A stretch of DNA of 64,000 bases from Flavobacterium pectinovorum (GTDB lineage: Bacteria > Bacteroidota > Bacteroidia > Flavobacteriales > Flavobacteriaceae), in the NCBI RefSeq assembly GCF_900142715.1, contig NZ_FRBX01000001.1, forward strand, positions 1,240,001 through 1,304,000. The letters are read 5' to 3'. The notes under the pieces were generated by a model. It had not been told where the DNA came from and searched no databases. It was given only the letters and a program-made list of their open reading frames with translations. A program made the translations under genes and the position numbers. This document shows, in pieces, positions 1-8,719 of the stretch. Each line of letters begins with the position of its first letter. Within the stretch, counting starts at the first letter, position 1.

Positions 1-1
1 T

Positions 2-2410
2 TTAAATGAGAAGGAATATAGTAAAACTTTAAAAGCTTATCTAAACTTATCTGTAGATACATCTATTCGAAAAGATATTATTTTAGATAAAAATCAACTG
101 TTTGCCTCTGTAAATCCAAAATTAATGCAGGCTGGCAGATGGCCTTCTAACATAGATTATAGTTTATACACTGCACAACTTGGAGCAGTCAACGACTTAT
201 TTTCAGAAAATGAACCCTTTGTAAAAGGAATCAATGGACCCCCGGGAACAGGAAAAACGACATTACTATTAGACGTAATCTCGGATGTTATTGTTAACCG
301 AGCTAAGGTTATTGCTAAATTAGGTTGTAGAGACATTTTTGAAGGAGGATATAATAAAGTAGAAAAAGAAAATGGTTTCAATTTATTTTCTTTTAATCTA
401 AAATCAGATTTACAGAATAATTTTGGAATTGTGATTGCGAGCAATAATAATTCGGCCGTTGAAAATATTACAAAAGAACTTCCTGCTAAAGAGAAGATAG
501 ATTGCATTATATTTCCTGATGCAGATTATTTTTCAGAATGCTCAGAGAGACTAATTTCCGTAGAAAGCTGGGGTACGCTAGCTGCTGCGCTAGGAAATAA
601 TCAAAATCGGCATATTTTTAAAAATGCTATTTGGAAGTCAGATAAAGAAAATCAAATTTTAGGTCTTGAAGACTTATTGTATAATGTTTATAAAGATAAA
701 GAAAATGATTCAACAGCTTATAATCAGGATTTATTCGAAGAAACAAGAAAAAAATTAAAACAACTTCATGAGGAATTTGAATCATTCATAAATAAAGTAG
801 AAAAATTTCACAACTCATTACCTGTTTTTATTGAGGCAAAAAATGATGAAATTATTTTGAAAAAACAGATTCGGAAAACAGATTCGGAAATAGATAAAAA
901 TCTCGAAATAAAGAAAGAATTAGATAATAGTATCAAAAATGAGCTTTTAGAAAGCGAGAGAATTCAAAATGCTTTAACTGTTATTAAATCAAATAAACCC
1001 TCGTTTTTCTTTTTTCAAAAGCTTTTTGGAACCAAATCATTTAAAGAATGGAAAAAGCAAGCTGATTTATTTTTAGTTCAGTTTAGTGATTCGCAAAATG
1101 TTTTAAAGATCTTAAAAAAAGAGCTATCACATACGGAAAAAAAGATAAAAGATTTAGAAACTAAAAAGAACAGGTACCAGGATAATTTAAAGGATAAATT
1201 AAAAATAATCGATAATTATCAGAAACTTAATATAAAAATTAATACAGATTTTGGCATTGAAAATAAGCAATTGTTTACTGAAGAGTTCCATCAATTATCT
1301 TTAGAAGAAATTCATCTTCGAATGCCTTATTATTCACCAAAAATTGCAAAATTGAGAAGTGATATTTTTATTCAAAGTCTCAACTTGCATAAATATGTTA
1401 TATTATCTAATGCAAAAAAGGTAAAAAACAACCTCAATCTGTTTTTTGAAATGATCCTTGGCTGGGTCGAAGTAGAAGCAAAACTAGCTCAAAATTTATG
1501 GGATACCTTTTTTCTTTGCATACCAGTTGTTTCTACTACTTTAGCTTCAGCAAGCAGATTATTTCCAAACACAAATGAGAATCAAATCGGTTGGTTGTTG
1601 ATTGATGAAGCAGGGCAGGCTACACCACAATCTGCTGTAGGAATTATTCACAGATCAAAAAGATGTGTAATTGTAGGTGATCCATTGCAGGTGGAACCTG
1701 TAGTTACTATACCGGCAAACTTAGTTGCAAAGTTACGTCAGTTAAGTAACGTTGATTTGTTATGGTCTCCCTTACAAACCTCTGTACAACAACTTGCAGA
1801 TAGAATTTCATTATCTGGTACCTACATGCAAAATGGAACAGAGTCAGACCCGATATGGACTGGTTTTCCTTTGAGAACACATAGAAGATGTGATGAGCCT
1901 ATGTTTTCTATAGCAAACAAAATTGCCTATAGCGACCAGATGGTAAAAGCTGTTAAAGAAAATTCTAAGGAAATTTTTATAGGAGCATCTCAATGGTTTC
2001 ATGTTGAAAATATAAATCCACCAATAAATAAACATGTAATAATTGAAGAAATTGATTTGCTAAAAATTAAAATTACCGAGTTACTTAATAGCGGTTATAG
2101 TGGTAATATTTATGTTATATCGCCATTTAAGTCGGTTGCCGGAGCTTGTGATAATGAATTTAGAAAGATAGAAAACGTATTCTGCGGAACTGTTCATAAA
2201 TTTCAGGGAAAAGAAGCTGATATTGTATTTCTGGTTTTAGGAAGTGATCCTAAATCATCAGGAGCAAGAAAATGGGCTTCACAAAAACCAAATATTCTGA
2301 ATGTAGCATTGACTCGTGCCAAAAAAAGATTATATGTTATTGGTAATAAAAAGTTGTGGAGTCAATGTGAATATTACAAAGAGATGAACAATGTGCTAAG
2401 TCAGAATTAG
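2..2410 (+). CDS. UPF1/DNA2-like superfamily 1 helicase, 5' end outside the window
   Basis: ATP-dependent SF1B-type helicase. The frame is open from base 2 with no stop before the first ATG (125), so the gene enters from the left and its N-terminus is missing. Counting from that ATG, Walker A GPPGTGKTT is near residue 39, Walker B LLIDEAGQA near 493, motif III VGDPLQVEPV near 517, motif V HKFQGKEAD near 694 and motif VI NVALTRAKK near 727. Residues about 190-370 are Lys/Glu-rich and predicted coiled coil, splitting the two RecA cores as in UPF1/DNA2 relatives. The missing part could carry a nuclease or other domain. It ends at a strong terminator. Helicase call is firm; cellular role unknown. 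Confidence 0.88.
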   Translation, partial: LNEKEYSKTLKAYLNLSVDTSIRKDIILDKNQLFASVNPKLMQAGRWPSNIDYSLYTAQLGAVNDLFSENEPFVKGINGPPGTGKTTLLLDVISDVIVNRAKVIAKLGCRDIFEGGYNKVEKENGFNLFSFNLKSDLQNNFGIVIASNNNSAVENITKELPAKEKIDCIIFPDADYFSECSERLISVESWGTLAAALGNNQNRHIFKNAIWKSDKENQILGLEDLLYNVYKDKENDSTAYNQDLFEETRKKLKQLHEEFESFINKVEKFHNSLPVFIEAKNDEIILKKQIRKTDSEIDKNLEIKKELDNSIKNELLESERIQNALTVIKSNKPSFFFFQKLFGTKSFKEWKKQADLFLVQFSDSQNVLKILKKELSHTEKKIKDLETKKNRYQDNLKDKLKIIDNYQKLNIKINTDFGIENKQLFTEEFHQLSLEEIHLRMPYYSPKIAKLRSDIFIQSLNLHKYVILSNAKKVKNNLNLFFEMILGWVEVEAKLAQNLWDTFFLCIPVVSTTLASASRLFPNTNENQIGWLLIDEAGQATPQSAVGIIHRSKRCVIVGDPLQVEPVVTIPANLVAKLRQLSNVDLLWSPLQTSVQQLADRISLSGTYMQNGTESDPIWTGFPLRTHRRCDEPMFSIANKIAYSDQMVKAVKENSKEIFIGASQWFHVENINPPINKHVIIEEIDLLKIKITELLNSGYSGNIYVISPFKSVAGACDNEFRKIENVFCGTVHKFQGKEADIVFLVLGSDPKSSGARKWASQKPNILNVALTRAKKRLYVIGNKKLWSQCEYYKEMNNVLSQN

Positions 2411-2444
2411 TGAAAAACATTATAAAAGCATAGGTTGCCTTAAT

Positions 2445-2482
2445 AAAAACTCCGCAAATGTCTCTAACATTGCGGAGTTTTT
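2445..2482. terminator. Bidirectional rho-independent terminator
   Basis: A 13-bp perfect stem (2445-2457 with 2470-2482, core ACTCCGCAA/TTGCGGAGT), A-rich on the left and T-rich on the right. It separates the helicase from the convergent SnoaL-like gene. Confidence 0.85.
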
Positions 2483-2488
2483 TAATTA

Positions 2489-2857
2489 TTACATGCTTGT
2501 AAACTGTTTAGGATCATAAAAGAACTTTTCTGATTTTATAAGTTCTTCCTGCCAGTTTTGATACGCGATTTCTTCAATTTCAGAAATAGTTCCATTTTTC
2601 CATTCAAATCTGAAATACCATCGAATAACAACCTGATCACCATTCATAAAATAGGGACGAATACATTTTGATACTAAAGATTTGACTTTTTGAAGTGTAT
2701 TTTTTTCGTTAGCAACAAGATTATCTCTGCCAACACGTGGTTCTGACTGATTTTCCTGCATAGAAGCATCAATGGTGTAGAATTTCTCAATCGCTTTATC
2801 ATGTTCGTTAGATTCGACCATTGCTATAAATTGTTCAATTGTTTCTGGTTTAGGCAT
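2489..2857 (-). CDS. SnoaL/NTF2-like small protein
   Basis: A 122-residue protein with the look of the SnoaL-like (NTF2 fold) family: an N-terminal helix (MPKPETIEQFIAMVES), a central stretch with GRDNL, and alternating strands ending in VIRWYFRFEWKNG and EEIAYQNW. Members are small cone-shaped barrels, often of unknown substrate. There is no signal peptide. Its start overlaps the end of the upstream thioesterase gene by 8 bases, so the two are translationally coupled and under the same TetR operator. Family call moderate; substrate unknown. Confidence 0.65.
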   Translation of the reverse strand: MPKPETIEQFIAMVESNEHDKAIEKFYTIDASMQENQSEPRVGRDNLVANEKNTLQKVKSLVSKCIRPYFMNGDQVVIRWYFRFEWKNGTISEIEEIAYQNWQEELIKSEKFFYDPKQFTSM

Positions 2858-3341
2858 GTGTTCTTGTTTTTAAATTTTTAATAATTTCTAAATATCTATT
2901 TTCAAAAACAGACTGATCAACAGGTAACACAACCGATTCAAATAATTTCATCAAATCTTCTGAATGGCTTGCTGCTTTTTTTGTCTGGATGTTGTACTGA
3001 ATAAACTTTATCCATAGAATTGCTTTTAATTCTGTTTCATTTTCATTCCACATTTTCATTTCAACCAGTAAAAGATTGTCTGTATATTGAATAAGCTGAG
3101 ACTCAATTAATACCATTTCCATTGTAAAAGCCGGTTTCAAATAACTGATCTGATTCGATGCAACAACCCAGCTAAGTCCCGTTGTTTTCATATATTCAAA
3201 TATGTCAAGGTCATAGTTTTCGGCAATTTGATCTTCACGTTCATTAATAAAATATTCTAAATATTTAGAATTGTTCAAATGATTAAAAGGATCACAATCC
3301 TGAAACCTTACTTTTCTTTTTGTCTTTAATATTTTTTCCAT
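2850..3341 (-). CDS. Hotdog-fold acyl-CoA thioesterase (4HBT family)
   Basis: A 163-residue hotdog protein. The 4HBT signature is VRFQDCDPFNHLNNSKYLEYF-like near residues 12-32: Asp, His-Leu-Asn-Asn and Tyr match the DxDxxGHxNNxxY pattern, the first Asp being the usual catalytic residue. Such enzymes hydrolyse acyl-CoA thioesters in the cytoplasm. It is the first gene of a two-gene operon with the SnoaL-like gene. A perfect 14-bp palindrome 20 bases before the start is identical to one in front of the adjacent tetR gene, so repression by that TetR protein is likely. Substrate is not evident. Confidence 0.8.
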   Translation of the reverse strand: MEKILKTKRKVRFQDCDPFNHLNNSKYLEYFINEREDQIAENYDLDIFEYMKTTGLSWVVASNQISYLKPAFTMEMVLIESQLIQYTDNLLLVEMKMWNENETELKAILWIKFIQYNIQTKKAASHSEDLMKLFESVVLPVDQSVFENRYLEIIKNLKTRTHA

Positions 3342-3361
3342 TTTTATAATTATTACATCAA

Positions 3362-3375
3362 ATACCGATCGGTAT
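3362..3375. promoter_or_regulatory. TetR operator, copy 1 (thioesterase promoter)
   Basis: Perfect palindrome ATACCGATCGGTAT between tetR and the thioesterase operon. The same 14 bases occur in the tetR promoter (4014-4027). TACCGNNCGGTA sites are typical of TetR/AcrR regulators. Confidence 0.75.
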
Positions 3376-3394
3376 CTGAAAGGTTAAAAAATTT

Positions 3395-3976
3395 TTATTT
3401 GCTGATGCTTTCAATTATAGTTTGATCTATAAAATCCATTGCGTCATTTATGTAAGTTGGGTCATTGTGGGTAAAAGTCAAAAGAGAACTGCCTTCAATT
3501 AAGGATAAAATTATTTTAGCATATTTATCAGGATCGGTATTTTGTTTAATTTCATCATTAGCAATACCATCCTTGATAATATTGGTTAAACCGACAGTAA
3601 ATTTTTGAGATAAATTTTGCGCTGCTTTAAATAATAACGGATTAATAAATTTGGTATCAACTCCCGCACGCAACATGGGGCATCCGCCTCTGTCTTTAAC
3701 CAAATCATAATAGCTGCGTTGATATTCGGTTATAGTACGAAGCTTATTTAAACTGCCTTCTTTACTGGCAACCAGCTTGAATAAGGGAGTTATTGCAAGG
3801 TTTACATTTAGTTGAAACGCCTTTAGTGCTAAATCTTCTTTATTAGAAAAATTACAGTAAATAGCACCTTTTGTAAGACCTGTTGCCTTTGTTATATCTG
3901 TCAGGCTGGTTCCAACATATCCTTGTTTGTTAAATATAGGAGCTACTTTATCTAAAATAATTTCAGAAGTATTCAT
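3395..3976 (-). CDS. TetR/AcrR family transcriptional repressor
   Basis: A 193-residue TetR-family regulator. The N-terminal helix-turn-helix is clear (TSLTDITKATGLTKGAIYCNF, residues about 24-44, followed by KEDLALKAF). The C-terminal region is an all-helical ligand domain containing GGCPMLRAG. Two identical ATACCGATCGGTAT palindromes lie one in its own promoter and one in front of the downstream thioesterase/SnoaL operon, implying autoregulation and control of that operon. The substrates of those enzymes suggest an acyl-CoA or lipid-like inducer, but this is inference. Confidence 0.9.
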   Translation of the reverse strand: MNTSEIILDKVAPIFNKQGYVGTSLTDITKATGLTKGAIYCNFSNKEDLALKAFQLNVNLAITPLFKLVASKEGSLNKLRTITEYQRSYYDLVKDRGGCPMLRAGVDTKFINPLLFKAAQNLSQKFTVGLTNIIKDGIANDEIKQNTDPDKYAKIILSLIEGSSLLTFTHNDPTYINDAMDFIDQTIIESISK

Positions 3977-3999
3977 AATATTTGATTAGCGATTCATGA

Positions 4000-4027
4000 C
4001 AAATATAGTGCAAATACCGATCGGTAT
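4000..4027 (-). promoter_or_regulatory. tetR promoter with TetR operator copy 2
   Basis: On the minus strand a TATATTTG -7 box (4000-4007) is preceded by ATACCGATCGGTAT (4014-4027). The palindrome fills the spacer between the -7 box and the expected -33 position, a classic repressor placement. Confidence 0.7.
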
Positions 4028-4175
4028 GTGTAAATACAATGAAAAATTTTCAACTGAAACATGAAGTTCTAAGGAGGATAGATTAATAATACAAAGAAAA
4101 TAAGTAAATTGTATGTCTATTAGATGTCTTAAGATAATTCAACATCAATAGAATAATTAAATTTGAATTTTATAT

Positions 4176-4616
4176 ATGAAAAAGTTAACACTGAATCTTC
4201 AAAGCAATTTTTCAAAAGGTCGATTTTTATGTTTAGTATTTACAATCGTATTTCTTATTTCCGGTTCTATATCTGCCCAAAAAAAAGATATGATGGTTCG
4301 TATTGCAGAAATTGAAATTTATCCAGAACATTTATCCCAATATAAAGTCATATTGAAAGAAGAATCGGCTGCTTCTGTAAAGTTAGAACCTGGAGTTTTG
4401 GCAATCTTTCCTATGTATCAAAAAAGTGATTCTACTCAAATAAGAATAATAGAAATATATAATGATAAAGATGCTTACCAATCACATTTAAAAACACCGC
4501 ATTTTCAAAAATATAAAACCACTACAACTAAAATGGTTAAGACATTAAAGTTGGTAGAAATGAATACAATTGATCCCGAATCTATGAAATTCTTGTTTAG
4601 GAAAATTAATGAATGA
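4176..4616 (+). CDS. Secreted antibiotic-biosynthesis-monooxygenase (ABM) fold protein
   Basis: A 146-residue protein with a signal peptide (hydrophobic LCLVFTIVFLISGSISAQ, cleavage near residue 35). The mature part, MVRIAEIEIYPEHLSQY..., then EPGVLAIFPM, RIIEIYNDKDAYQSHL and HFQKYKT, follows the ferredoxin-like ABM/YgiN quinol monooxygenase pattern, including the conserved YxxxxAYxxHxxxxHF signature. Known members are small dimeric cofactor-free oxygenases or heme/quinone-related proteins; export is less usual. It stands alone between tetR and the copper locus. Function unproven. Confidence 0.75.
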   Translation: MKKLTLNLQSNFSKGRFLCLVFTIVFLISGSISAQKKDMMVRIAEIEIYPEHLSQYKVILKEESAASVKLEPGVLAIFPMYQKSDSTQIRIIEIYNDKDAYQSHLKTPHFQKYKTTTTKMVKTLKLVEMNTIDPESMKFLFRKINE

Positions 4617-4766
4617 TAACCGCTTATGCAAGATTTCGAAATATAGCTGATAAATAAACACTTGGCAATGAGTGAATAATAATTTTTTGTTTAATAAAAC
4701 AAGAAGTTTCCTTAAATAAAAGTAAAAATGATGTATTTTTGCTGAATATATAAATCAAGCAAACAG

Positions 4767-5144
4767 TTGAAAAGGTTTTTTATCTTATTACTTTCTTTTC
4801 TGATTATGGCACCGTCATTTGGCAGTTTGTTTATATATGCTTCCTTCAAAATGAATCAGACAGAGATCGCCAAAACGATTTGTGTACAGCGTAAATTAGC
4901 TTTTAACAGTTGTAATGGTCGATGTGAACTTCAAAAAAGCATCAAAAAATATTCTGATAACGAAAGAAAAATGCAGGACAGCTTAAAAGAAAAAACGGAG
5001 CTTGTATATGTTCAAAATACACTTGAAGTTACTTTTGATATAGTTCCTGTAATCGAATCAAAAAATAATTCTTCTATTTTGTTTGAAAAGAAACCAATAG
5101 GGGCTTCTAATCTTACATTTCATCCTCCTCTCTATTTCGCATAG
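4767..5144 (+). CDS. Small exported CX9CX3C protein, copper-locus partner 1
   Basis: A 125-residue protein of unknown function starting with a TTG codon; a TGA stop 24 bases upstream in frame excludes an earlier ATG. An N-terminal hydrophobic segment (FFILLLSFLIMAPSFGSLFIY) makes it exported or membrane-anchored. It has Cys39, Cys49 and Cys53 (CX9CX3C, with CNGRC) after KMNQTEI. The protein at 8296-8676 has the same architecture and spacing, and both end in a Pro-rich PPL tail. The pair brackets a lipoprotein and TonB receptor gene, so a role in binding or sensing the imported metal is inferred. A TATTTTTG -7 box lies at 4734-4741. Confidence 0.7.
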   Translation: MKRFFILLLSFLIMAPSFGSLFIYASFKMNQTEIAKTICVQRKLAFNSCNGRCELQKSIKKYSDNERKMQDSLKEKTELVYVQNTLEVTFDIVPVIESKNNSSILFEKKPIGASNLTFHPPLYFA

Positions 5145-5385
5145 ATCAATCTTTCAAATTTAAAATTTTGACATTGTAACTATTTTAATGTTACTGTCTT
5201 ACTTGTATTTAAACACAGCGTTTTTTCTGTTTCTTATTTTATTTGAAAACTATTGATCTTAATTGATTAATGCAATTTTATTTGTGTTTTTCGATACCTC
5301 TTCAAATTCACTGCACAAGCTTATGTTTGATTTTCAGATAATGTCTTTGTGCTCATTTTAAACAGTTTTTATAAAATTCATTTTA

Positions 5386-6309
5386 ATGAAATCTTTTAAT
5401 TTTTTTGTAATTGCAATATTTTTTGTGATTACTTCCTGTACAATCGACAAAACAGATTACGAAGCAGAAATTGACTCTGAAGTTCCTGAATATTATGAAT
5501 TTAAAGAAGCTGTTTCGTTGACCAGCGGCATTTATAAAATTAGTATTGAGGCCTTAAACGGAACTTTTTACAAAGGTTATAATGAACTTCATTTAAAAGT
5601 GATCAATACCCAGACTAATCAAAGTTTAAATACTTCTGAAGTTACTTTTTTGCCTGTAATGACTAACGCTGATGGAAGTACAAATTCATGCCCGCATCAA
5701 TATAATTTAGAATATAATGCTGCAAATGGCTATTACAATGGTTATTCTCTATTTACATCAGAAAGTGTAACAACTGCAAGTTGGAAATTATACGTGAGTT
5801 TTACAGTTGATAATCAGAAATATGAGATTAATAAAGATGTTTCTGTTGAAAAACAAAGCAACAAAAATCTTAATATGACGGCTTTTGCGGGAAAAGATAA
5901 CGAACAGTACTTTATTGCATTGGTTTCACCTCAAAAACCAACAGTTGCAGAAAATAAATTGGTTGCCGGAATTTATAAATACAATAAGCCAACAACTCCC
6001 GCAGGAACTTTTCCCGATCCTTCGCAATTTTCGTATTCAGAAGTAACGGGTTATACCTTGAAATTAGATCCAAGAATGCCGGAGCCTTCAATGGGAAATC
6101 ATTCTTCGCCAAATAATCAGGATTTAACACAGCAAAGTGATGGTTTGTATCATGGCGTGGTCAATTATACCATGACCGGAAACTGGACATTGAATTTAAT
6201 TATGATGAACCAAAACGGATTGATCCTAAAAGGAACGGTTGTTCCAACAGATTTTACGCCCGGAGTTGAAGGTGTAAAAAGTGAACTTTATATTGATACT
6301 TTATTTTAA
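5386..6309 (+). CDS. Lipoprotein with two FixH/YtkA-like domains
   Basis: A 307-residue lipoprotein (lipobox ITSC, Cys18). It contains two similar beta-sandwich halves: about 45-150 (FLPVM..., SCPH, then a W-K-L-Y strand) and about 160-300, where LKLDPRMPEPSMGNHSSPNN is followed by DGLYHGVVNYTMTGNW. Met-Pro/Met-Gly-x-His-Ser-Pro-Asn-Asn followed by a G-x-W strand is the signature of FixH/YtkA/CopC-like periplasmic domains, several of which bind copper; Met231, Met236 and His239 are candidate ligands. It ends four bases before the receptor gene, so the two are co-expressed. Confidence 0.7.
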   Translation: MKSFNFFVIAIFFVITSCTIDKTDYEAEIDSEVPEYYEFKEAVSLTSGIYKISIEALNGTFYKGYNELHLKVINTQTNQSLNTSEVTFLPVMTNADGSTNSCPHQYNLEYNAANGYYNGYSLFTSESVTTASWKLYVSFTVDNQKYEINKDVSVEKQSNKNLNMTAFAGKDNEQYFIALVSPQKPTVAENKLVAGIYKYNKPTTPAGTFPDPSQFSYSEVTGYTLKLDPRMPEPSMGNHSSPNNQDLTQQSDGLYHGVVNYTMTGNWTLNLIMMNQNGLILKGTVVPTDFTPGVEGVKSELYIDTLF

Positions 6310-6313
6310 TATT

Positions 6314-8296
6314 ATGAAATACATATCAATAGCATTACTTTTTTTGGGAATATCTGTAACGGCCCAAAATGCACATGTACATCATGACAGTATAAAAAAT
6401 CTGGAGGAAGTAACCGTAAAAAATGCTGCCAAAAAGAAGATCGAAACAGAAATGAAAATGGCAGTTTCGGTAGATGAATATTTGTCTTCTTCAGATAATA
6501 TAAGTTTCATAAAACGTGGCGCTTATGCGTGGGAACCCTTGCTAAATAACATGAGTACAGAACGTTCGACGGTTACCATCGACGGGATGCATATTTTTGG
6601 AGCCTGTACCGATAAAATGGATCCGATAACATCGTATGTAGAAAGCAATAATCTTGCTGCAATTGATATTAAATCAGGGCAGGAAGGAAGTCTTCATGGT
6701 GCAACAGTTGCCGGAAGTATTGATTTAAAAAGAAGAAGTACGCCATTTAGCATAGAAAGAAAGTGGAACGGAAGCTATCAAAGCGGATTTGAGTTTAATA
6801 ATAAACAGTTTTTTAATCTTGGAAATGTCTCTTACTCAAGCAATAAATTTGTTGCAGATGGAAGCATTTCGTATAGAAAAGCAGATAATTATTATGACGG
6901 TAACGATGATGAAGTAAAGCATTCACAATATAAAAAATTCAATACCTCGCTTGGTTTGGCGTACAAAACCAGTGATTTATCATCGATTAGATTAGATGCA
7001 ATTTTTGATATGGCAAAGGATGTTGGTTTTCCTGCATTACCAATGGATTTATCACTTTCGAGAGCGCTAATAACTTCGGCTTCTTATAAACAATTATTTA
7101 AAGAAGGTTTGGTAAGAGTTATTGATAGTAAGGTTTATTTTAATGCGATAGAACATTATATGGATGATACAACGCGTCCTGAAAATCTGGTTCACATGGA
7201 TATGCCGGGCTGGAGTACTACATACGGACTGGTTTCTAAAGCAAACATAAAAAAGAATAGTTATTCTTCTGAAATACAATTGAATGCATACGATAATTTG
7301 TCGATTGCAGAAATGCGAATGTACCCACAGGACCGAAGCAAAAGATCAATGTTTGCTTACAGCTGGCCGTGGGTTACTACAAGATATGGCGGACTTTCTA
7401 TGAATAATTACTGGGACATTTCGGAGAAAAGCCAGCTTAGTTTAGGGGGATCTTTAGGAGTAAATTACAATTATTCTAAATATGTAGAATTTAACTGGAT
7501 TTTTCATCCGGGTGCGCCTCAGGAAAAAACGAGATTTTTACCGAGTCTGCATGCAGGATATCAATTGGATATTGACCAGTTTAATTTTTCTGTTGGAACA
7601 GGTTATGGACACAGAGCACCTTCTGTTTCTGAAGGTTATGGATATTACATTTACAATAGTTTTGATCGTTATGATTATATCGGAGATCCAAATTTAAAAA
7701 ATGAAATTTCGTATGAAGGAAATGCAAGCGTAGGTTTTAAAAACGAAAAATTAAGCATTCAGGGAAAAGTAAATTATTTCTACATTCAAAATTATATTAT
7801 TGGCAGAGTTTTAAGCATGGGAAGTCCGATGAACTATCAATCGGTTGGCGTAAAAGGGTATACTTCATTAGATTATGCAACGCTTTTTAATATGTCGATG
7901 AATGCCGCTTATGATATTTTACAGCACTTGCATTGGAAAGGAACATTAACCTATGCACGCGGAATGGATGATAAAGCAGGAAACCTGCCTTTTATTCGTC
8001 CGTTAAGTTACCAGACTTCTCTTCATTTTATGCATAAAAATTTTGGTATCCAGACTTCTGTAAATGGTGATTTTGCACAAATTAATTACAGTCCGGAATA
8101 CGGAGAAGACCAAACATCTGCTTATACCATTTGGAATATTTCTGCCAATTATACTTTCAAAATTAATAAAGTAAAAACGGTTGTTCAGGTTGGTGCAGAA
8201 AATTTATTAAATGAATATTACAGCACTTATGCAGATTGGGGAAATATTCCGAGAATGGGACGTAATATTTTTACTTCCTTAAAATTCAACTTCTAA
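6314..8296 (+). CDS. TonB-dependent outer-membrane receptor, OprC-like, probable copper importer
   Basis: A 660-residue receptor without a CarboxypepD_reg domain. The start at 6314 gives a clean signal peptide (MKYISIALLFLGISVTAQ); an in-frame ATG at 6281 would add 11 residues and overlap the previous gene. The mature N-terminus is His-rich (NAHVHH), followed by a TonB-box-like EEVTV and the plug. The plug has MHIFGACTDKM, i.e. Cys98-x3-Met102, matching the CxxxM half of the copper site described for Pseudomonas OprC/NosA. A His-Met-Asp-Met cluster near residues 294-297 could be the second half. C-terminus ends in aromatic LKFNF as barrels do. Copper specificity is inference. Confidence 0.85.
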   Translation: MKYISIALLFLGISVTAQNAHVHHDSIKNLEEVTVKNAAKKKIETEMKMAVSVDEYLSSSDNISFIKRGAYAWEPLLNNMSTERSTVTIDGMHIFGACTDKMDPITSYVESNNLAAIDIKSGQEGSLHGATVAGSIDLKRRSTPFSIERKWNGSYQSGFEFNNKQFFNLGNVSYSSNKFVADGSISYRKADNYYDGNDDEVKHSQYKKFNTSLGLAYKTSDLSSIRLDAIFDMAKDVGFPALPMDLSLSRALITSASYKQLFKEGLVRVIDSKVYFNAIEHYMDDTTRPENLVHMDMPGWSTTYGLVSKANIKKNSYSSEIQLNAYDNLSIAEMRMYPQDRSKRSMFAYSWPWVTTRYGGLSMNNYWDISEKSQLSLGGSLGVNYNYSKYVEFNWIFHPGAPQEKTRFLPSLHAGYQLDIDQFNFSVGTGYGHRAPSVSEGYGYYIYNSFDRYDYIGDPNLKNEISYEGNASVGFKNEKLSIQGKVNYFYIQNYIIGRVLSMGSPMNYQSVGVKGYTSLDYATLFNMSMNAAYDILQHLHWKGTLTYARGMDDKAGNLPFIRPLSYQTSLHFMHKNFGIQTSVNGDFAQINYSPEYGEDQTSAYTIWNISANYTFKINKVKTVVQVGAENLLNEYYSTYADWGNIPRMGRNIFTSLKFNF

Positions 8297-8676
8297 TGAT
8301 GAAAAAAGTTTTTAGTATCACAATGACAATGCTATTTCTGCTGGTTTCTTTCCAGCAGGCATTGATTATTGTACACTTTAAACTGAATCAAAATGATATT
8401 GAAAAAGAGTTTTGTATTAATAAAACTAAACCTCAACTGCAATGCCATGGTAAATGCCATTTGAAAAAAGAGCTTAAAAAATCAGAAAAAAACAACGATT
8501 TAGAACTTAATGGTATCAGTAAAAAGATTGATTTTGTTTTGATTTCGGAAATAAAATTTAAGCCTGAAATCTTAAAAAATATAAATTCAAATAAAATATT
8601 AATTTATAAAGAAGGAATTCATTTTGAGCCTTATCTGGAAATCTTTGTACCGCCGCCTCTTTTTAATTGCTGTTAA
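8296..8676 (+). CDS. Small exported CX9CX3C protein, copper-locus partner 2
   Basis: A 126-residue protein whose ATG overlaps the receptor stop by one base (TAATG), so translation is coupled. It has an N-terminal hydrophobic segment, then KLNQNDIEKEFC and QCHGKCHLKKEL: Cys40, Cys50, Cys54, the same CX9CX3C spacing as the 4767 protein. The C-terminus is PPPLFNCC, adding two cysteines and resembling PPLYF in the partner. Function not described to my knowledge; context suggests handling of the metal passing through the receptor. Confidence 0.72.
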   Translation: MMKKVFSITMTMLFLLVSFQQALIIVHFKLNQNDIEKEFCINKTKPQLQCHGKCHLKKELKKSEKNNDLELNGISKKIDFVLISEIKFKPEILKNINSNKILIYKEGIHFEPYLEIFVPPPLFNCC

Positions 8677-8719
8677 CCAAGACTCAATAAATAGAATTAC
8701 AATAATTAAAATTATAAAA

